From assembly GCF_028372415.1 (NCBI RefSeq), contig NC_092873.1, positions 354,516,660 through 354,580,659 of the forward strand: a stretch of DNA of 64,000 nucleotides, in the 5' to 3' direction. Below the pieces are notes generated by a model. It was not told the DNA's origin. It worked only from the letters and a program-made list of their open reading frames with translations, and searched no databases. The stretch comes from Notamacropus eugenii (taxonomy: Eukaryota > Chordata > Mammalia > Diprotodontia > Macropodidae). Shown here piece after piece: positions 54,200-64,000 of this stretch; positions within the stretch are counted from its first letter, which is position 1; every line of letters begins with the position of its first letter. The translations under genes were made by a program, and so were the position numbers.

Positions 54200-54500
54200 T
54201 AAGCTTTTGTGGTTTGTCCTTCATTCTCAAAGAGGACCATGACATTAAGGAAAATGATACCATGACTTGCAGTTGAACTGGATTTAAGTGAGGGAGGGCT
54301 GTGCCGGGTCACTAGCCTCACTTTGTCCTCCAGAGCCAGCTGGGTCCAATTGCCAGATAGAGATCAGGACAACTGGAGATGGTCCCAGATGCAATGGGGG
54401 ACCTTGGCCTTTCCAAACTAAGGTCTTTAACAGGTCTCAGTCTGACTGGGACAACACTTTCAGTGATTAGGCCTGTTTAAGAAGTGAGTCATGGGATGGG
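54200..54500 (-). repeat. RTE-tailed SINE, antisense
   Basis: 'tttgtccttcattctcaaag', 'aggaccatgacattaaggaa', 'gaactggatttaagtgaggg', 'tcaggacaactggagatggt', 'gggggaccttggcctttcca' and 'ggtctcagtctgactgggac'. It keeps more of the element beyond 'gagatggtcccag' than the 31200 copy does. Confidence 0.85.
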
Positions 54501-54644
54501 ACCTTTAATAAAAAATAAATAAGTACTTACTATGTGCCAGACACTGTTTTAAGCACTGGGGATGCAAAAAAGGAGAATGAATCGATGTGTACCCTCAAGG
54601 AGTTTGTGTTCTAATGGGGGCAACATCAAGAACATATAGTATTC

Positions 54645-55120
54645 GAAAAGTCTTAGTGCAGTTTTAAGGTTTTGTTGAAAGTTATGTTGATTCAGTTACA
54701 CATTATCCCCAGCCCTGCTTATCAGTGTTGGGGGAGACTCTGGTGGGAAAGGAGACACCAAGCCTGCAGCTCTTTGTCACATACCCCTGCCTGAAAATTG
54801 TCAGGTTCTTGCTACTTTGGGGAGGAACTGAGATGTAAGTGCCCAATCACTTTTGCTGAGTTGGACCTATCTGGATTATCTTAAAGTTACCTCTAAAAGC
54901 TTTCCCTACCTTGAAGCCCTTGCTGATTTCCAGTGATCAGTCTGTCAAGGAATTGCTACCTTGATGTACTTATAATAAAAACCTTCTAATTCTCTTTGTC
55001 CTGAGTTTTGCCTCACTAATCAGAGTGAAAGCCCAAATAAAGAATCTTTCTTTCAGCACTTTGATAGCTTAAATTTATTAAGCTTAAATAGCTTAAAATT
55101 GAATCAAGGCTTGATATTCT
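54645..55120 (+). mobile_element. Probable solo LTR inserted in L2
   Basis: About 470 bp of foreign sequence in L2. It contains 'gatgtacttataataaaaac' (TATA-like) near 54964, then 'tttgccucactaat'-type sequence (TTTTGCCTCACTAAT), and AATAAA near 55038. The TATA-to-AATAAA spacing fits an LTR. Exact ends and duplications are not visible. Confidence 0.5.
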
Positions 55121-55429
55121 GTATGTATTTGTAACATGTACAAAATTAATACAAAGGTCTGAAGAGGGGGTCAGGAATCAAGAAAGGCTTCATGAGGAAG
55201 GTAACTCTTGAGTCAAATCTTTCAAGTTTCAATCAAGGAAACGAATCAACCACGGATTACATGATGCTGACTTGAAGAGGGCATTCTTTCCAGGCATAGA
55301 GTATATAGCCATTGCAAAAGTGTGAAGAAGGGAGATAGAATATCATGTGTGATGCAATGAATAAGTTAGTATGGCTGGATTTCATTATTGAAAGAGGGAT
55401 GTCACAGGTGTGTTAGGGTAAATGTTTAA

Positions 55430-55685
55430 CAACCAGCTCTGTGGTAAGGGATGGGGGTGTGGGTGGGGAGATGTACCTATAATACACTTTTAAGTTCAAT
55501 TTGTATTAACATTTTCTCCATCACTTTAAATTCAGATAAGTAACAAAACAATAAGTCAAACCCTTATTTGTAACATTTGCTGATTTCCAAGGTGTAATTG
55601 CTTACATTGAAAATCTAATAATAAGCTCTCTCTGGAGTTAGTTCGAGGGAGTTCCTGCACACCTCTGAGTAATATATAAGAAGAA
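55430..55685. repeat. Unnamed dispersed repeat inserted in L2
   Basis: 'ttaacaaccagctctgtggt', 'cctataatacacttttaagt', 'gataagtaacaaaacaataa', 'gagttcctgcacacctctga'. It splits L2 cleanly and looks like a mammalian interspersed repeat, possibly a DNA transposon. I cannot name it. Confidence 0.5.
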
Positions 55686-56114
55686 TGGGAAAGTAAGAAT
55701 GGAAAAGGATGTGAAGAGATTGAAATGTGAAGTAGAGGAGTTTATATTTGATCACGGAGGCTACAGAGAGTCCCCAGAAATTTTTTTGTGGGGTAGGCAG
55801 GATGTGTCATGATCAAACCTATGCTTTAGTCAAATCACTTTAGCAGCTGTGTGGAGCGTGATTTGGAGTGGAGAGACACTTGGAGTCAGGAGGAACAAGG
55901 AGGAGGCTATTTTAATAATTGAGGCAAGAGGTGATGGACCTGAACTGTGGGGTAGTTGTGTGAGTGGAGAAGAGGGTACCCACGCAGGAAAAGGATGAGG
56001 TGATCATGAGGAATTGAGGATGTCGCTAAGGTTGCAAACCCTTGTCTTCCACAGTAATAGAAAATTTCAAAAGAGAGATGGATTTTTGGGAAAAGATAAT
56101 GAGTTTTTCACTAC

Positions 56115-56635
56115 CTTTTGGGGAGGGGCCCTTTCATAAAAACCTCATGGAGAAGAGTTTTTGAGGGTTCGCTGCCGCCCAGATTTTTCCAAACGCCAAA
56201 ACCACCTGCCTTCTGTTATCCCTTAATATATTGTTTTTCAAAACCATGTGAGAACAACAATTAATGAAATTGAGCTTAAGGAAAAGAGGAAAAAATCCAA
56301 GGTCTGGTCTGACCTACTTACAGGACAATCAGCATGTGACACTGAAATCTTTCTGCTTTAAAATGAGTCACTTAGGAAATTCTCCACGGTCTGATTTTTG
56401 GAGAAGAAATTCTGGAAAATCCTTCCCTTGTACTCTCAGTTCTAAGAAAGATAAGAATGAGTTAGTGTTTTTTGTTTTTTGGGTTTTTTTAAGCAGATGA
56501 ATGCAGAAAGAGAAAAGTGAGTAAGAAACTATTTTTAGTGCTTCTTTCCTTCATAACAGTGAACTTCAAATTCAGTCCAGTATTTATGGCAAGGGTCCTA
56601 AATTTGGAGATGAAAGCCCTTGACTTGGAGTTATT
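56115..56635. other. Unique interval with splice-site-like pair
   Basis: No repeat is recognised. A T-rich tract ending AAGCAG at 56491-56496 and a GTGAGTAAG at 56517-56525 bracket 20 bases. See findings. No supported gene. Confidence 0.3.
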
Positions 56636-56639
56636 GGTA

Positions 56640-57000
56640 GCTAAGATGGTGCAGTGAATAGAATGTTAGACCCGGAGTCCTAAGTTCAAATTTGCCTGTG
56701 GGACCCTGGGCAAGTCAGTTAACCTGCCTGCCTCAGTTTCTTCATCTGTAAAATGGGGATCATAATAGCACCTACCTCCAGAGTTATTGAGAGGGTAAAA
56801 TGAGATAATATTTGTAAATAAATGTTAGATATTAGAATGATCAAAGCCTGAGTTTGAATTCTGGTTCGACAGCTTATCATAGTACCTGCCTGACCTTAAG
56901 CAGGTCACTTCCCCTGTTTTGACCTTAGTTTTCTCATTTATAAAGCAAGAAGATTGGATTGGATGGTTTCTAGAAAGTCATTTCCAGCTTCACATCTTAT
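56640..57000 (+). repeat. CORE-SINE followed by MIR, both sense
   Basis: 56640-56835: head 'gatggtgcagtgaatagaat', CORE 'gaccctgggcaagtcagtta', 3' part 'gagataatatttgtaaataa'. 56840-57000: MIR 'ggttcgacagcttatcatag', 'aggtcacttcccctgttttg'. Confidence 0.8.
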
Positions 57001-57094
57001 AATCATTAAGGTGAAAGTATTTTGGAACAGGCTTTCAAGTTCTAAATCCCATTTGCTAGACATATCCAGTGCTTTCTTGCCCCTCCCCCAATTT

Positions 57095-57787
57095 GTCAGT
57101 GAGTCAATAAGCATTTATTAAGCACCTACCATATGCCAGGCACTGTGCTAAATGCTGGGAATACAAAGAAAGGCAAAACAAAGTCCCTCCCTTAAGGTGC
57201 TCATAGCCTAGTAGAGGAGGCAACATGCCAACAACAATGAATAAACAGGATATAGACAAGGTAATTTGCGGATAATCTCAGAGAAAAGGCACTACCATTA
57301 TGGAGGAGCAGGAAAAACTTGTTCTAGATGGTGGGACTTTAGCTGAGATCTGAAGGAAGCTAATGAGGCAGAAATGAGGAGGGAGAGAATTTCAGGTATG
57401 GAGGACAGTCAGGGTAACCAGCTTATGTAGGGCCTTAAAAGGCAAATAAGGATTTTATCTTTGATACTGAAGGCAAAAGGGGGTCACTGGAATTGATTGG
57501 GGGTGAGGTGGGGTGACGTGGTCAGACAGATCTTTCCTGCCACAGTCTTTATTATTGTTATCCAGTTATTTCCATTGTGTGTGACTCTCTTGGTAAGGAT
57601 ACTGGAATGGTTTGCCATTTCTTTCTCCAGCTCATTTTTACAGATGAGAAAAGTGAGGCAAACAGTTAAGAAACTTGCCCCGGGTCACACAGCTAGTACA
57701 TGTCTGAGGTCAGATTTGAACTCAGGAAGATAAATCTTTCTGACTTCAGGTCTGGCACTCTGTCTTCTGTGCCACCTACCTACCCAA
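57095..57787 (-). repeat. L2 LINE end followed by MAR1-type SINE, both antisense
   Basis: 57100-57540 is L2 ('aataagcatttattaagcac', 'atgccaggcactgtgctaaa', 'aggtgctcatagcctagtag', 'acagtcagggtaaccagctt'). 57545-57787 is the SINE: tail 'tctcttggtaaggatactgg', CORE 'gggtcacacagctagtacat', head 'cttctgtgccacctacctac'. Confidence 0.88.
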
Positions 57788-58109
57788 TTCACCGGGACTT
57801 AGCCCTTAAATCATAGATGGGTAAATGAAAGGAGCTCCCACACTTTGATTTACTCATTCTGAGGAAAGTATAGATTCTTCTGATATTGACTTATCAGTAG
57901 TCTAATTAAGTTCGTGGGATTTGCCTAGAGAAGTTGATGCTAACTCCCATTCTATCATACTCTTGCTGAAGAACTACTTCAAAAATAATACATTTTTTGC
58001 CTATAATTATATATATGTATATATGTATGTATTTTATTAAAAACATACAAGCATAAAGACGTATACCTGTACATTCCATACAAACAAAATTTTCTTGAGT
58101 GAAGGATCT

Positions 58110-58190
58110 TTTTCATTTTTTGTCTTTGCCTCACCATTGCTTAGCCCAGTCCCTGACACACAGTAGAAACTTAATAAATGCTTGTTGAAG
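58110..58190 (+). repeat. L2 terminus, sense
   Basis: 'agcccagtccctgacacaca', 'gtagaaacttaataaatgct', 'tgttgaag'. Confidence 0.8.
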
Positions 58191-58249
58191 TATCCTGCAT
58201 GAAGGCATGCGGGAGGAAAGAGAGATTGGAAGGGGAAATAGAGGGGCTA

Positions 58250-59955
58250 ATGGATAAATTGCTATTGTTGCCAATTTGTTCATGGAATAAATCCCAACTG
58301 GTCATGTTGTATGATCTTTATAATATATTACTATAATCTCCTTGCTAGTATTTTATTTAAAATTTTTTTACATCAATATTCACCAGGGAAATTGATCTAT
58401 AGTTTTCTTTCTGTTTTTTACTCTTCCTGATTTAGGTATCAGCACAATATTTGTGTCATAAAAAGAATTTGGAAGGATTTCTTTGCCTATTTTTCCAAAT
58501 AGTTTATATAGTATTGAAATTAATTGCTCTTCAAATGTTTGATGGAATTCACTTGTAGATTCATTTAGTTCTGGTGGTTTTTTCTTAGAGAGCTTATTGA
58601 TGGCTTATTCAATTTCCTTTTCTAAGAAAGGGTTATTAAGTATTCTATTTCTTCTTCTGTTAATCTGGGCAATTTATATTTTTGTAAATATTCAGCTATC
58701 TCCCTTAGGGTGTTAGATTTATTGGCATATAATTGGGCAAAAATAATTCCTAATAATGTTTTAATTTCATTTTTGTTGGTGGTAAATTCACCTTTTTCAT
58801 TTTTGATGCTGGTAATTTGGTTTTCTTTTTTTTTTTAAATCTAACTAACTAGTGGGTTATCTATTTTATTGTTGGTTTTTTTTCATAAAATGAGCTTCTA
58901 GTTTTATTTATTAGTTAAATGGTTTTCTTAGTTTTGATTTTATTAATCTCCTTTGATTTTCAGGATTTCTAGTTTGGTGTTTGGGGATTTAAAATTTGTT
59001 CTTTTTCTACTTTTTTTTTTAAGTTACATGCTCAATTCATTGATCTATTCTTTCTCTACTTTATTGATATAAACATTTAGAGATATACAATTTCCACTAA
59101 ATACTGCTTTGGCTGCATTCCATAAATTTTGGTATGTTATCTCATTGTTATCACTCTCTTTAATGAAATTATTGATTGTTCCTGTGATTTCTTCTTTGAC
59201 CCACTCATTTATTAGGATTAGAGATTATTTAGTTTCCAATTAATTTTTAATCTATGTTGCCACAGCCCTTTATTGAATGTAATTTTTTTTGCATTGTGAT
59301 CTGAAAAGGATGCATTCAATATTTCTGCTTTTTTTGCATTTGGTTGTGAGGTTTTTATGCCCTAATACATGGTCAATTATTGTGTAGGTGCCATATACCC
59401 CTGGAAAAAAAGGATATATTTATTTCTATTCTCATTCAGTTTTTCTCAGAGATCTTTCATATCTTACCTTTCTAAAATTCTATTCATCCCTTTAACTTTT
59501 TTTTTTGTTAGATTTATCTAGTTCTGATTGGGGAAAGTTGAGATCCTCCACTAGTATAGTTTTATTGTCTGTTTCTTCCTGTAACTCATTTAACTTTTCC
59601 TTTAAGAATTTGAATGTGCTACCATGTGATGCATATATGTTTAGCACTGATATTATTTTATTGTCTCTGGTATCTTTTAGCAAAATGCAGTTTCCTGCTT
59701 ATCTCTTTTAATTAGACCAATTTTTGTTTTATCTGAGATCATGCTTGCTACCCTTGTTTTTTTTTTTATTTAAGCTGAAGCATAATAGATTCTGCTCCAT
59801 CCCCTTACCTTTACTCTCTATGTGTCTCTGCTTCAGGTGTGTTTCTTATAAACAACATATTGCAGTATTCTGTTTTTTAATTCACTCTGCTATCTGCTGT
59901 ACTATGGGTGAGTTCATTCTTCTCTCATTCAGAGTTATGATTACTAACTGTGAAT
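58250..59955 (-). pseudogene. L1 ORF2 pseudogene, endonuclease and start of reverse transcriptase
   Basis: Near the start are M-N-S-P-I and I-C-C-L-stop-E-T-H-L-K: the glutamine before the catalytic Glu of the Q-E-T-H motif is TAA. The segment at 59683-59492 reads L-N-I-Y-A-S-H-G-S-T-F and then V-E-D-L-N-F-P, so the catalytic G-D-x-N motif is E-D-L-N. Further on, D-H-N-A-K-K-I-T-F-N and the early RT motif I-P-K-S-G are seen, ending near G-F-I-P. The RT F-A-D-D motif and C-terminal domain are absent. Inactive. Confidence 0.82.
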
Positions 59956-60443
59956 TTCCAACCCTGCTTCCCTCAACCCATTTATCTTTCTCTCTCTTCT
60001 TTCACCCTGTCCCTCCTCACAAGTGTTTGCTTCTAACCATTACCTCCTCCAATCTGTCCTCCTTCCCTGTAGTGTAAAATAATTTTCTATATCCAACTGA
60101 GTGTGTATATTGTTCCCTCTTTGAGTCAATGCTGATGAGAATAAAGTTCAAGTATTGCACACCCCTTTTCCCCCTCTACTGTAAAAGCTCTTTCACACCT
60201 CTTTTATGTGAGATAATTTACACTATTCTATCTCTCTCTTCCCCCTCCTCCTAGTACATCCTTTTCCCTCACTCCTTAATTGTTGTTTTTTTGGATATCA
60301 TCCCATTGTAGTCAACTCACACTTATGCCTTCTATCTATGTATACTCCTAACTGTCTTAATAATGAGAAAGTTCTCAGGAGTTACAAGTATCATCTTTTC
60401 ACATGAGAATATCCTTTATAATTTCTCTTCACTATTTATCTTT

Positions 60444-61165
60444 TTATGCTATTTTTAAGTCTTGTATTTGAAAGTCAAATTTTCTATTCAACTCTGGTGC
60501 TTGAAAACCTTCTATTTCATTAAATATCCATTTTCCCCTCTAAAGAATTACAATGTTTTGCTGGGTATGTTGTATTTGGTTATATTCCTAGCTCGTTTGC
60601 CTTCCAGAATATCATATTCCAAGCCCTCTGATTCTTTAAAGTAGAAGCTGCTAAATCTTGCATTATCCTGATATTTAAATATTTGACTCTATGATATTTG
60701 AGTTGTTTCTTTTTGACTGCTTGCAAGTTTTTCTTCTTGATCTGAGAGCTCTGAAATTTGTCTATTATATTCCTGAGACTTTTCATTTTGGTATCTCTTT
60801 CAGAAGATAATCAGCAGATCCTTTCAATTTCTATTTTACCCTCTGGTTCTAGGATATCAGGGCAGTTTTCCTTAACAATTTCTTGAAGTATAATGTCTAG
60901 GTTCTTTTTTTAATCATAGATTTCAAGTAGTTCAATAATAATTGAGTTATCTCTCCCGGATCTGTTTTCCAGGTCACCTCTTTCTCAATGAGATATTTTA
61001 CATTTTTTTAATTTTTAAATTCTTTTTATTTTGTTTTATTTTTTGATGTCTCATGGAGTCATTAGCTGCCACTTGTCCAATTCTAATTTTTAAGGAATTA
61101 TTTTCTTCAGTGAACTTTTGAACCTCCTTTTCCATTTCATCAATTCTACTTTTTAAAGAGTTATA
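60444..61165 (-). pseudogene. L1 ORF1 pseudogene, 5'-truncated
   Basis: The coiled-coil end reads R-I-D-E-M-E-K-E-V-Q-K-F-T-E-E-N. Next come A-N-D-S-M-R-H-Q-K-I-K, a broken RRM, and the C-terminal domain with D-L-A-A-S-T-L-K-N-Q-R-A-W-N (near 60650). It ends F-D-F-Q-I-Q-D-L-K-I-A-stop. At the codon where both HAL1 copies have TAA this L1 has AAA (Lys). Frameshifts and stops separate the parts. Confidence 0.8.
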
Positions 61166-61169
61166 TGTC

Positions 61170-61255
61170 CTGTACATCCTCTGCAGTTGCCAGTGATTTT
61201 CCATAAGTGTAGATCTGATCATACCACTCTCATCAACAGTAGTACTGTGTACTGA
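61170..61255 (+). repeat. L2 fragment, sense
   Basis: 'gttgccagtgattttccata' and 'gtgtagatctgatcatacca' match the L2 segment 'gctgccagagtgattttcc...caggtctgaccatg'. It abuts the 5' edge of the truncated L1. Confidence 0.6.
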
Positions 61256-61501
61256 AGTCCCACCTTGTATATGAATCCTTTTCTTATTCCCTTTCTCCCA
61301 ACTACTCGTGTCACCTCTCACTTTGTATTTATTCTAAATGTAACACCAATTTCAATAGTTCTTCCACAGAGACTATACATACCATTACTTAAATACTATA
61401 AATACCATTATTTAAAAAGAAATGGAATCTTGGAGTGATGATATAACTGTCATTCTAGAAGAAGATTAAGAGTTTAATTGACATCCTGGAAATACTGTTC
61501 A

Positions 61502-62870
61502 GGGATGTGCTGGAGTCAGCTCAAACTGGTTCATGAAAGTTTATTGTTAAATTTTCCATGTGAACATTTACACCTTGGAAATTAGCAAATGCTACAAATC
61601 AGAACTTGATTTATTGTTTTATTGATTGTCTAGACTTAAGAAAGTAATGGAGGAAAGGTTAATCATGCAGATTAAATTTAAAAGTGTATAGGGCATATAT
61701 TTTCTCCCAGAGAAAAAGGACAAGGAAATTATTTCTTGAAAGAATTGAGTTTAACTTTATCTTAGTAAGAAATGTGAAGAGGATTTTTGAGAATTTGTAT
61801 CCTGAGATAACTGAATGGTAGTACTGCATTTCTAGAATTGACAAGAAAGTAGCCGCAATGGTTGAAGGTATCTTGTACTGTGATCTTTTTCACAACTGAC
61901 ATATTGTAAATAATTATTTGTCTTTGTTTTGCTGTTTGTCACATTTTTAATAAGTAGTGTAGATAGCAACCTTGGTATTTATTTAAATCTAGGAGATTAG
62001 GGAGTTCTAAACAAATAGAGATGAGCAAATGCTTATGGGAAAAGAGGGCTCTCCATTTTATTAAGTTAATAAACTGGGGTGAGAGCTTAGAGTTAATTGT
62101 TTAATTAATGGGAAAGATGCAACTTTAGTAATTAATATTGAGATATCAGAACATAATCCTTGATTACCTTAGAATTTGACTTGAGAATGAATCAGGAAAA
62201 TCAACAAGTAGCAGGTAGGGAAGAGGGGAGGAAAAACGCATATAGTGTCAAGTGCGAAACACTTTACAAATTATTAACTCATTTGATTCTCACAATAACC
62301 CTGAGAGGTAGGTGCTGTTATTATCCTTATTTTATAGTTTAAGAGACTGAGGCAAACAGAGGTTAAGGGACATGTGTAGGGTGACAAAGGTAATAAGTAT
62401 CTGAGGTCAAATTCAAACTCAGGTCTTCCTGACTCTCAGCTCAGTTTTCACTGAACCCTGTAGCAGTCTGGAGTGATAGAGAGGATCACCCCTCCCCCTG
62501 CCCAAGGTTACATGTATTTATTTATTCATTAAATACTTGTAGATATTATCTCTCCTGATGGAATGGAATGTCTTTGAGCGCAAAACATTTTCATTCTTGG
62601 AAGAAAAACTATTTTAAGCCAAGAAAAGTCTAATGGTGTCTAAGTGAAAGCAAATGGCAGGGGTATGCTGGGTCAAGATGGAACTGCTGTTTGAAAGTCC
62701 ATTATTAAATTTTCAGTGCGAGCATTTACACTTTGGAAATCAGAGACTGGCAAACACTATAAATCAGGGCTTGATTTATTGTTTTGTTGATTGTCTAGAC
62801 TTAAGGAAGTAATAGAGAAAATATAAACTATACAGTTTAAACTTAAAAGTGTTTCCTGCATACATTTTTT
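61502..62870 (+). repeat. Pair of ~205-bp direct repeats 1.16 kb apart
   Basis: 61502-61705 and 62660-62870 align along their length. Shared anchors include TTAAATTTTC, CATTTACAC(C/T)TTGGAAAT, CTTGATTTATTGTTTT and TTGATTGTCTAGACTTAA, in the same order and orientation. The 950 bp between them contain unique AT-rich DNA and a MIR. I do not recognise the family. They could be LTR-like ends of a short element or two independent insertions. Confidence 0.8.
62238..62460 (-). repeat. MIR, antisense, nearly complete
   Basis: 'gcgaaacactttacaaatta', 'ctcacaataaccctgagagg', 'ttaagagactgaggcaaaca', 'caaactcaggtcttcctgac'. Confidence 0.85.
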
Positions 62871-63044
62871 TCAAAAAGCCAGTTGTAAAATATTTACTAG
62901 CACACCATTGAAATTGTCCATGATTTAGATAGCATGAGGCCTTAGAAAAAACTTTGGTTGTATTAGTTAAGAGGCTACAGTGTAGATAGGGGGAAGGGAT
63001 GGGGACAGAGAGAGAGCTTTGACCTGGCCGTAGGTAGAGACCAC

Positions 63045-63480
63045 AGGTACTAATCTTATCTTGGTCATGATTTGGTGTGACCTTGGGTAAATTGCTTTGG
63101 TTCTCTTAGTCTCAGGTTCTTCCTCTGTGCAACTACTCTAGAATTTATAAAATTATATCTAAGATCCCTTCTAGCTCAGGAGTCAGTAAGTTTCAATAGT
63201 AAGGGTATAAATCTAGAAGACTGGGGAATGTAACATAGAAGCATGAGCAAAGATTTAGGGGAAAAGAAGTTTCTCTAGTTGATTAAATAAAATATATATA
63301 TATTTAATATATTATATGTAAATAAATTAATAATGAATAAATTAATAAACAAGGCTCTGGAGACGAAGAAATTGGATTTAAATAATCTGATAAGCTTCCT
63401 CTGAAGCTTGGTTTCACTACAAAATGAGGACCAGATGGCCTTTGAAGTCCTTTCCAGTTCTTGATCTTTGCTTCTGCGTA
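63045..63480 (+). repeat. Two MIR-type fragments with TA-rich tract between
   Basis: 63045-63185: 'gtgtgaccttgggtaaattg', 'ttcttcctctgtgcaactac', 'gatcccttctagctcagg'. 63355-63480: 'ctacaaaatgaggaccagat', 'gaagtcctttccagttcttg'. A TA/TAAA-rich tract lies at 63285-63345. Confidence 0.65.
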
Positions 63481-63579
63481 AGATCTGGAGACTCTAGACA
63501 GGATCTGTAATTTCTTAGGGTGAGAATTTTTCCTACCAAGATGACAACTGTCTGCAGTTTAATAAGATAAGCCTAGATA

Positions 63580-63836
63580 ACAGGCAGCTAGATGGTGCCA
63601 TAGCGCACAGAGCTCTCAGCCTGGAGTCAGGAAGACTCATCTTCCCAGTTCAAATGTAGCCTCAGACACTTACTAGTTGTGTGATCCTGGGAAAGTCACT
63701 TAACCCTGTTTGCCTCAGTTTCCTGATCTGTAAAATGAGCCAGAGAAGGAAATGGCAAACCACTCCAGTATCTTCACCAAAGAAACCCTAAATGGTGTCA
63801 TGGAGAGTTGGGCATGATTGAAACAACTCAACAACT
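63580..63836 (+). repeat. Full-length MAR1-type CORE-SINE, sense
   Basis: Head 'caggcagctagatggtgcca', B-box region 'cccagttcaaatgtagcctc', CORE 'cttaaccctgtttgcctcag', tail 'caaaccactccagtatcttc' and 'ggcatgattgaaacaactca'. Confidence 0.93.
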
Positions 63837-63854
63837 ACAGTAGAGAGTTACCTA

Positions 63855-63962
63855 AATTTCGAAGAGGGTAAAGTGATTTGCCCAGGATCACACAGTTATG
63901 TTATCTGAGGTCTGATCTGAACCCAGGTCTTCCTAACTACACGTTCATTAGATCATGCTGCT
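63855..63962 (-). repeat. MIR fragment, antisense
   Basis: 'aaagtgatttgcccaggatc', 'gatctgaacccaggtcttcc'. Confidence 0.75.
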
Positions 63963-64000
63963 TTTCATTATGTATGAATTCATTTGTGGGATCCGGGATA

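Larger units (their letters stand above)
54490..56110 (-). repeat. L2 LINE, antisense, interrupted twice
   Basis: Three L2 blocks in order: 54490-54640 ('aagtacttactatgtgccag', 'acactgttttaagcactggg'), 55130-55430 ('gaaaggcttcatgaggaagg', 'gggcattctttccaggcata') and 55690-56110 ('gatcaaacctatgctttagt', 'caaatcactttagcagctgt', 'gaggcaagaggtgatggacc'). Insertions at about 54645-55120 and 55430-55685 separate them. Confidence 0.85.
58250..61165 (-). mobile_element. L1 LINE with ORF1 and 5' half of ORF2, both ends missing
   Basis: Minus-strand order: ORF1 coiled coil (from 61165), ORF1 RRM/C-terminal domain, stop at 60444-60446, ~490-bp inter-ORF region, ORF2 endonuclease (from about 59950), early reverse transcriptase, end at about 58250. 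5' UTR and the 3' half of ORF2 are absent. It gives the parent-type arrangement against which the HAL1 copies can be compared: the inter-ORF region (60000-60440) matches the first part of the HAL1 3' region. Confidence 0.88.

Noticed and set aside
1..64000. CRISPR arrays, bacterial operons, integrons or phage
   Set aside because: No spaced identical repeats of CRISPR type, no ribosome-binding sites, and all dispersed repeats are mammalian retroelements.

Overview
This window reads as nuclear DNA from a marsupial. The evidence is many tRNA-headed CORE-SINEs with an RTE-like tail (MAR1-type; the sense strand starts near GGGCAGCTAGGTGG and ends near GGACACGACTGA), a second family of RTE-tailed SINEs, and half-L1 (HAL1) elements that keep ORF1 but no ORF2. 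L1, L2, CR1/L3 and MIR fragments and solo retroviral LTRs fill most of the rest. I see no Alu, B1, bacterial or organelle signatures. Family names come from recall of consensus sequences, not from a search, and repeat boundaries are approximate to about 10-30 bases. I cannot name the species.

No intact host protein-coding gene can be supported. The longest open frames are retroelement coding sequence (L1/HAL1 ORF1) or stop-free readings of low-complexity, GC-rich or antisense repeat DNA. The only RNA gene is a decayed tRNA-Cys(GCA) copy at 35685-35756.

Layout: 1-2.2 kb holds MIR and L2 remnants and an AT-rich unique stretch. 2.2-3.65 kb is a CpG island, the one clear promoter-like region, and its right half is built from a degenerate ~35-bp repeat pairing an AT-rich ATGAATAATTAAT motif with a GC-box-like GGACCCGCCCA motif. 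3.8-15.2 kb is a retroelement mosaic: two L1 3' ends, an L1 that lost almost all of ORF2, L2 endonuclease sequence, LTRs, and a 93-bp-arm inverted repeat inside L1 ORF2. 15.8-18.57 kb is a HAL1 copy complete at its 5' end. 18.6-25 kb is rich in solo LTRs nested with MIR, SINE and L1. 26-40 kb holds L2, L1 and SINE fragments plus a CTCF-like site at 30.01 kb. 40-43.4 kb is L2 and SINEs. 43.9-46.47 kb is a second HAL1, bounded by a 17-bp target-site duplication. 46.8-47.2 kb is a 400-bp pyrimidine tract beside a unique, enhancer-like segment. 49.0-50.6 kb is a third HAL1 whose ORF1 is missing. 52.4-54.2 kb is unique. 54.5-56.1 kb is an L2 broken by an LTR and another repeat. 58.2-61.2 kb is a decayed L1 with ORF1, the inter-ORF region, endonuclease and the start of reverse transcriptase. 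The end of the window holds a pair of direct repeats 1.16 kb apart and further SINEs.

The most informative biology is (i) the CpG-island motif array and (ii) the HAL1 set. Both ORF1-bearing HAL1 copies carry the same in-frame stop between the coiled coil and the RNA-binding half, at a codon that is lysine in the L1 of this same window. That suggests the source element already carried the stop.
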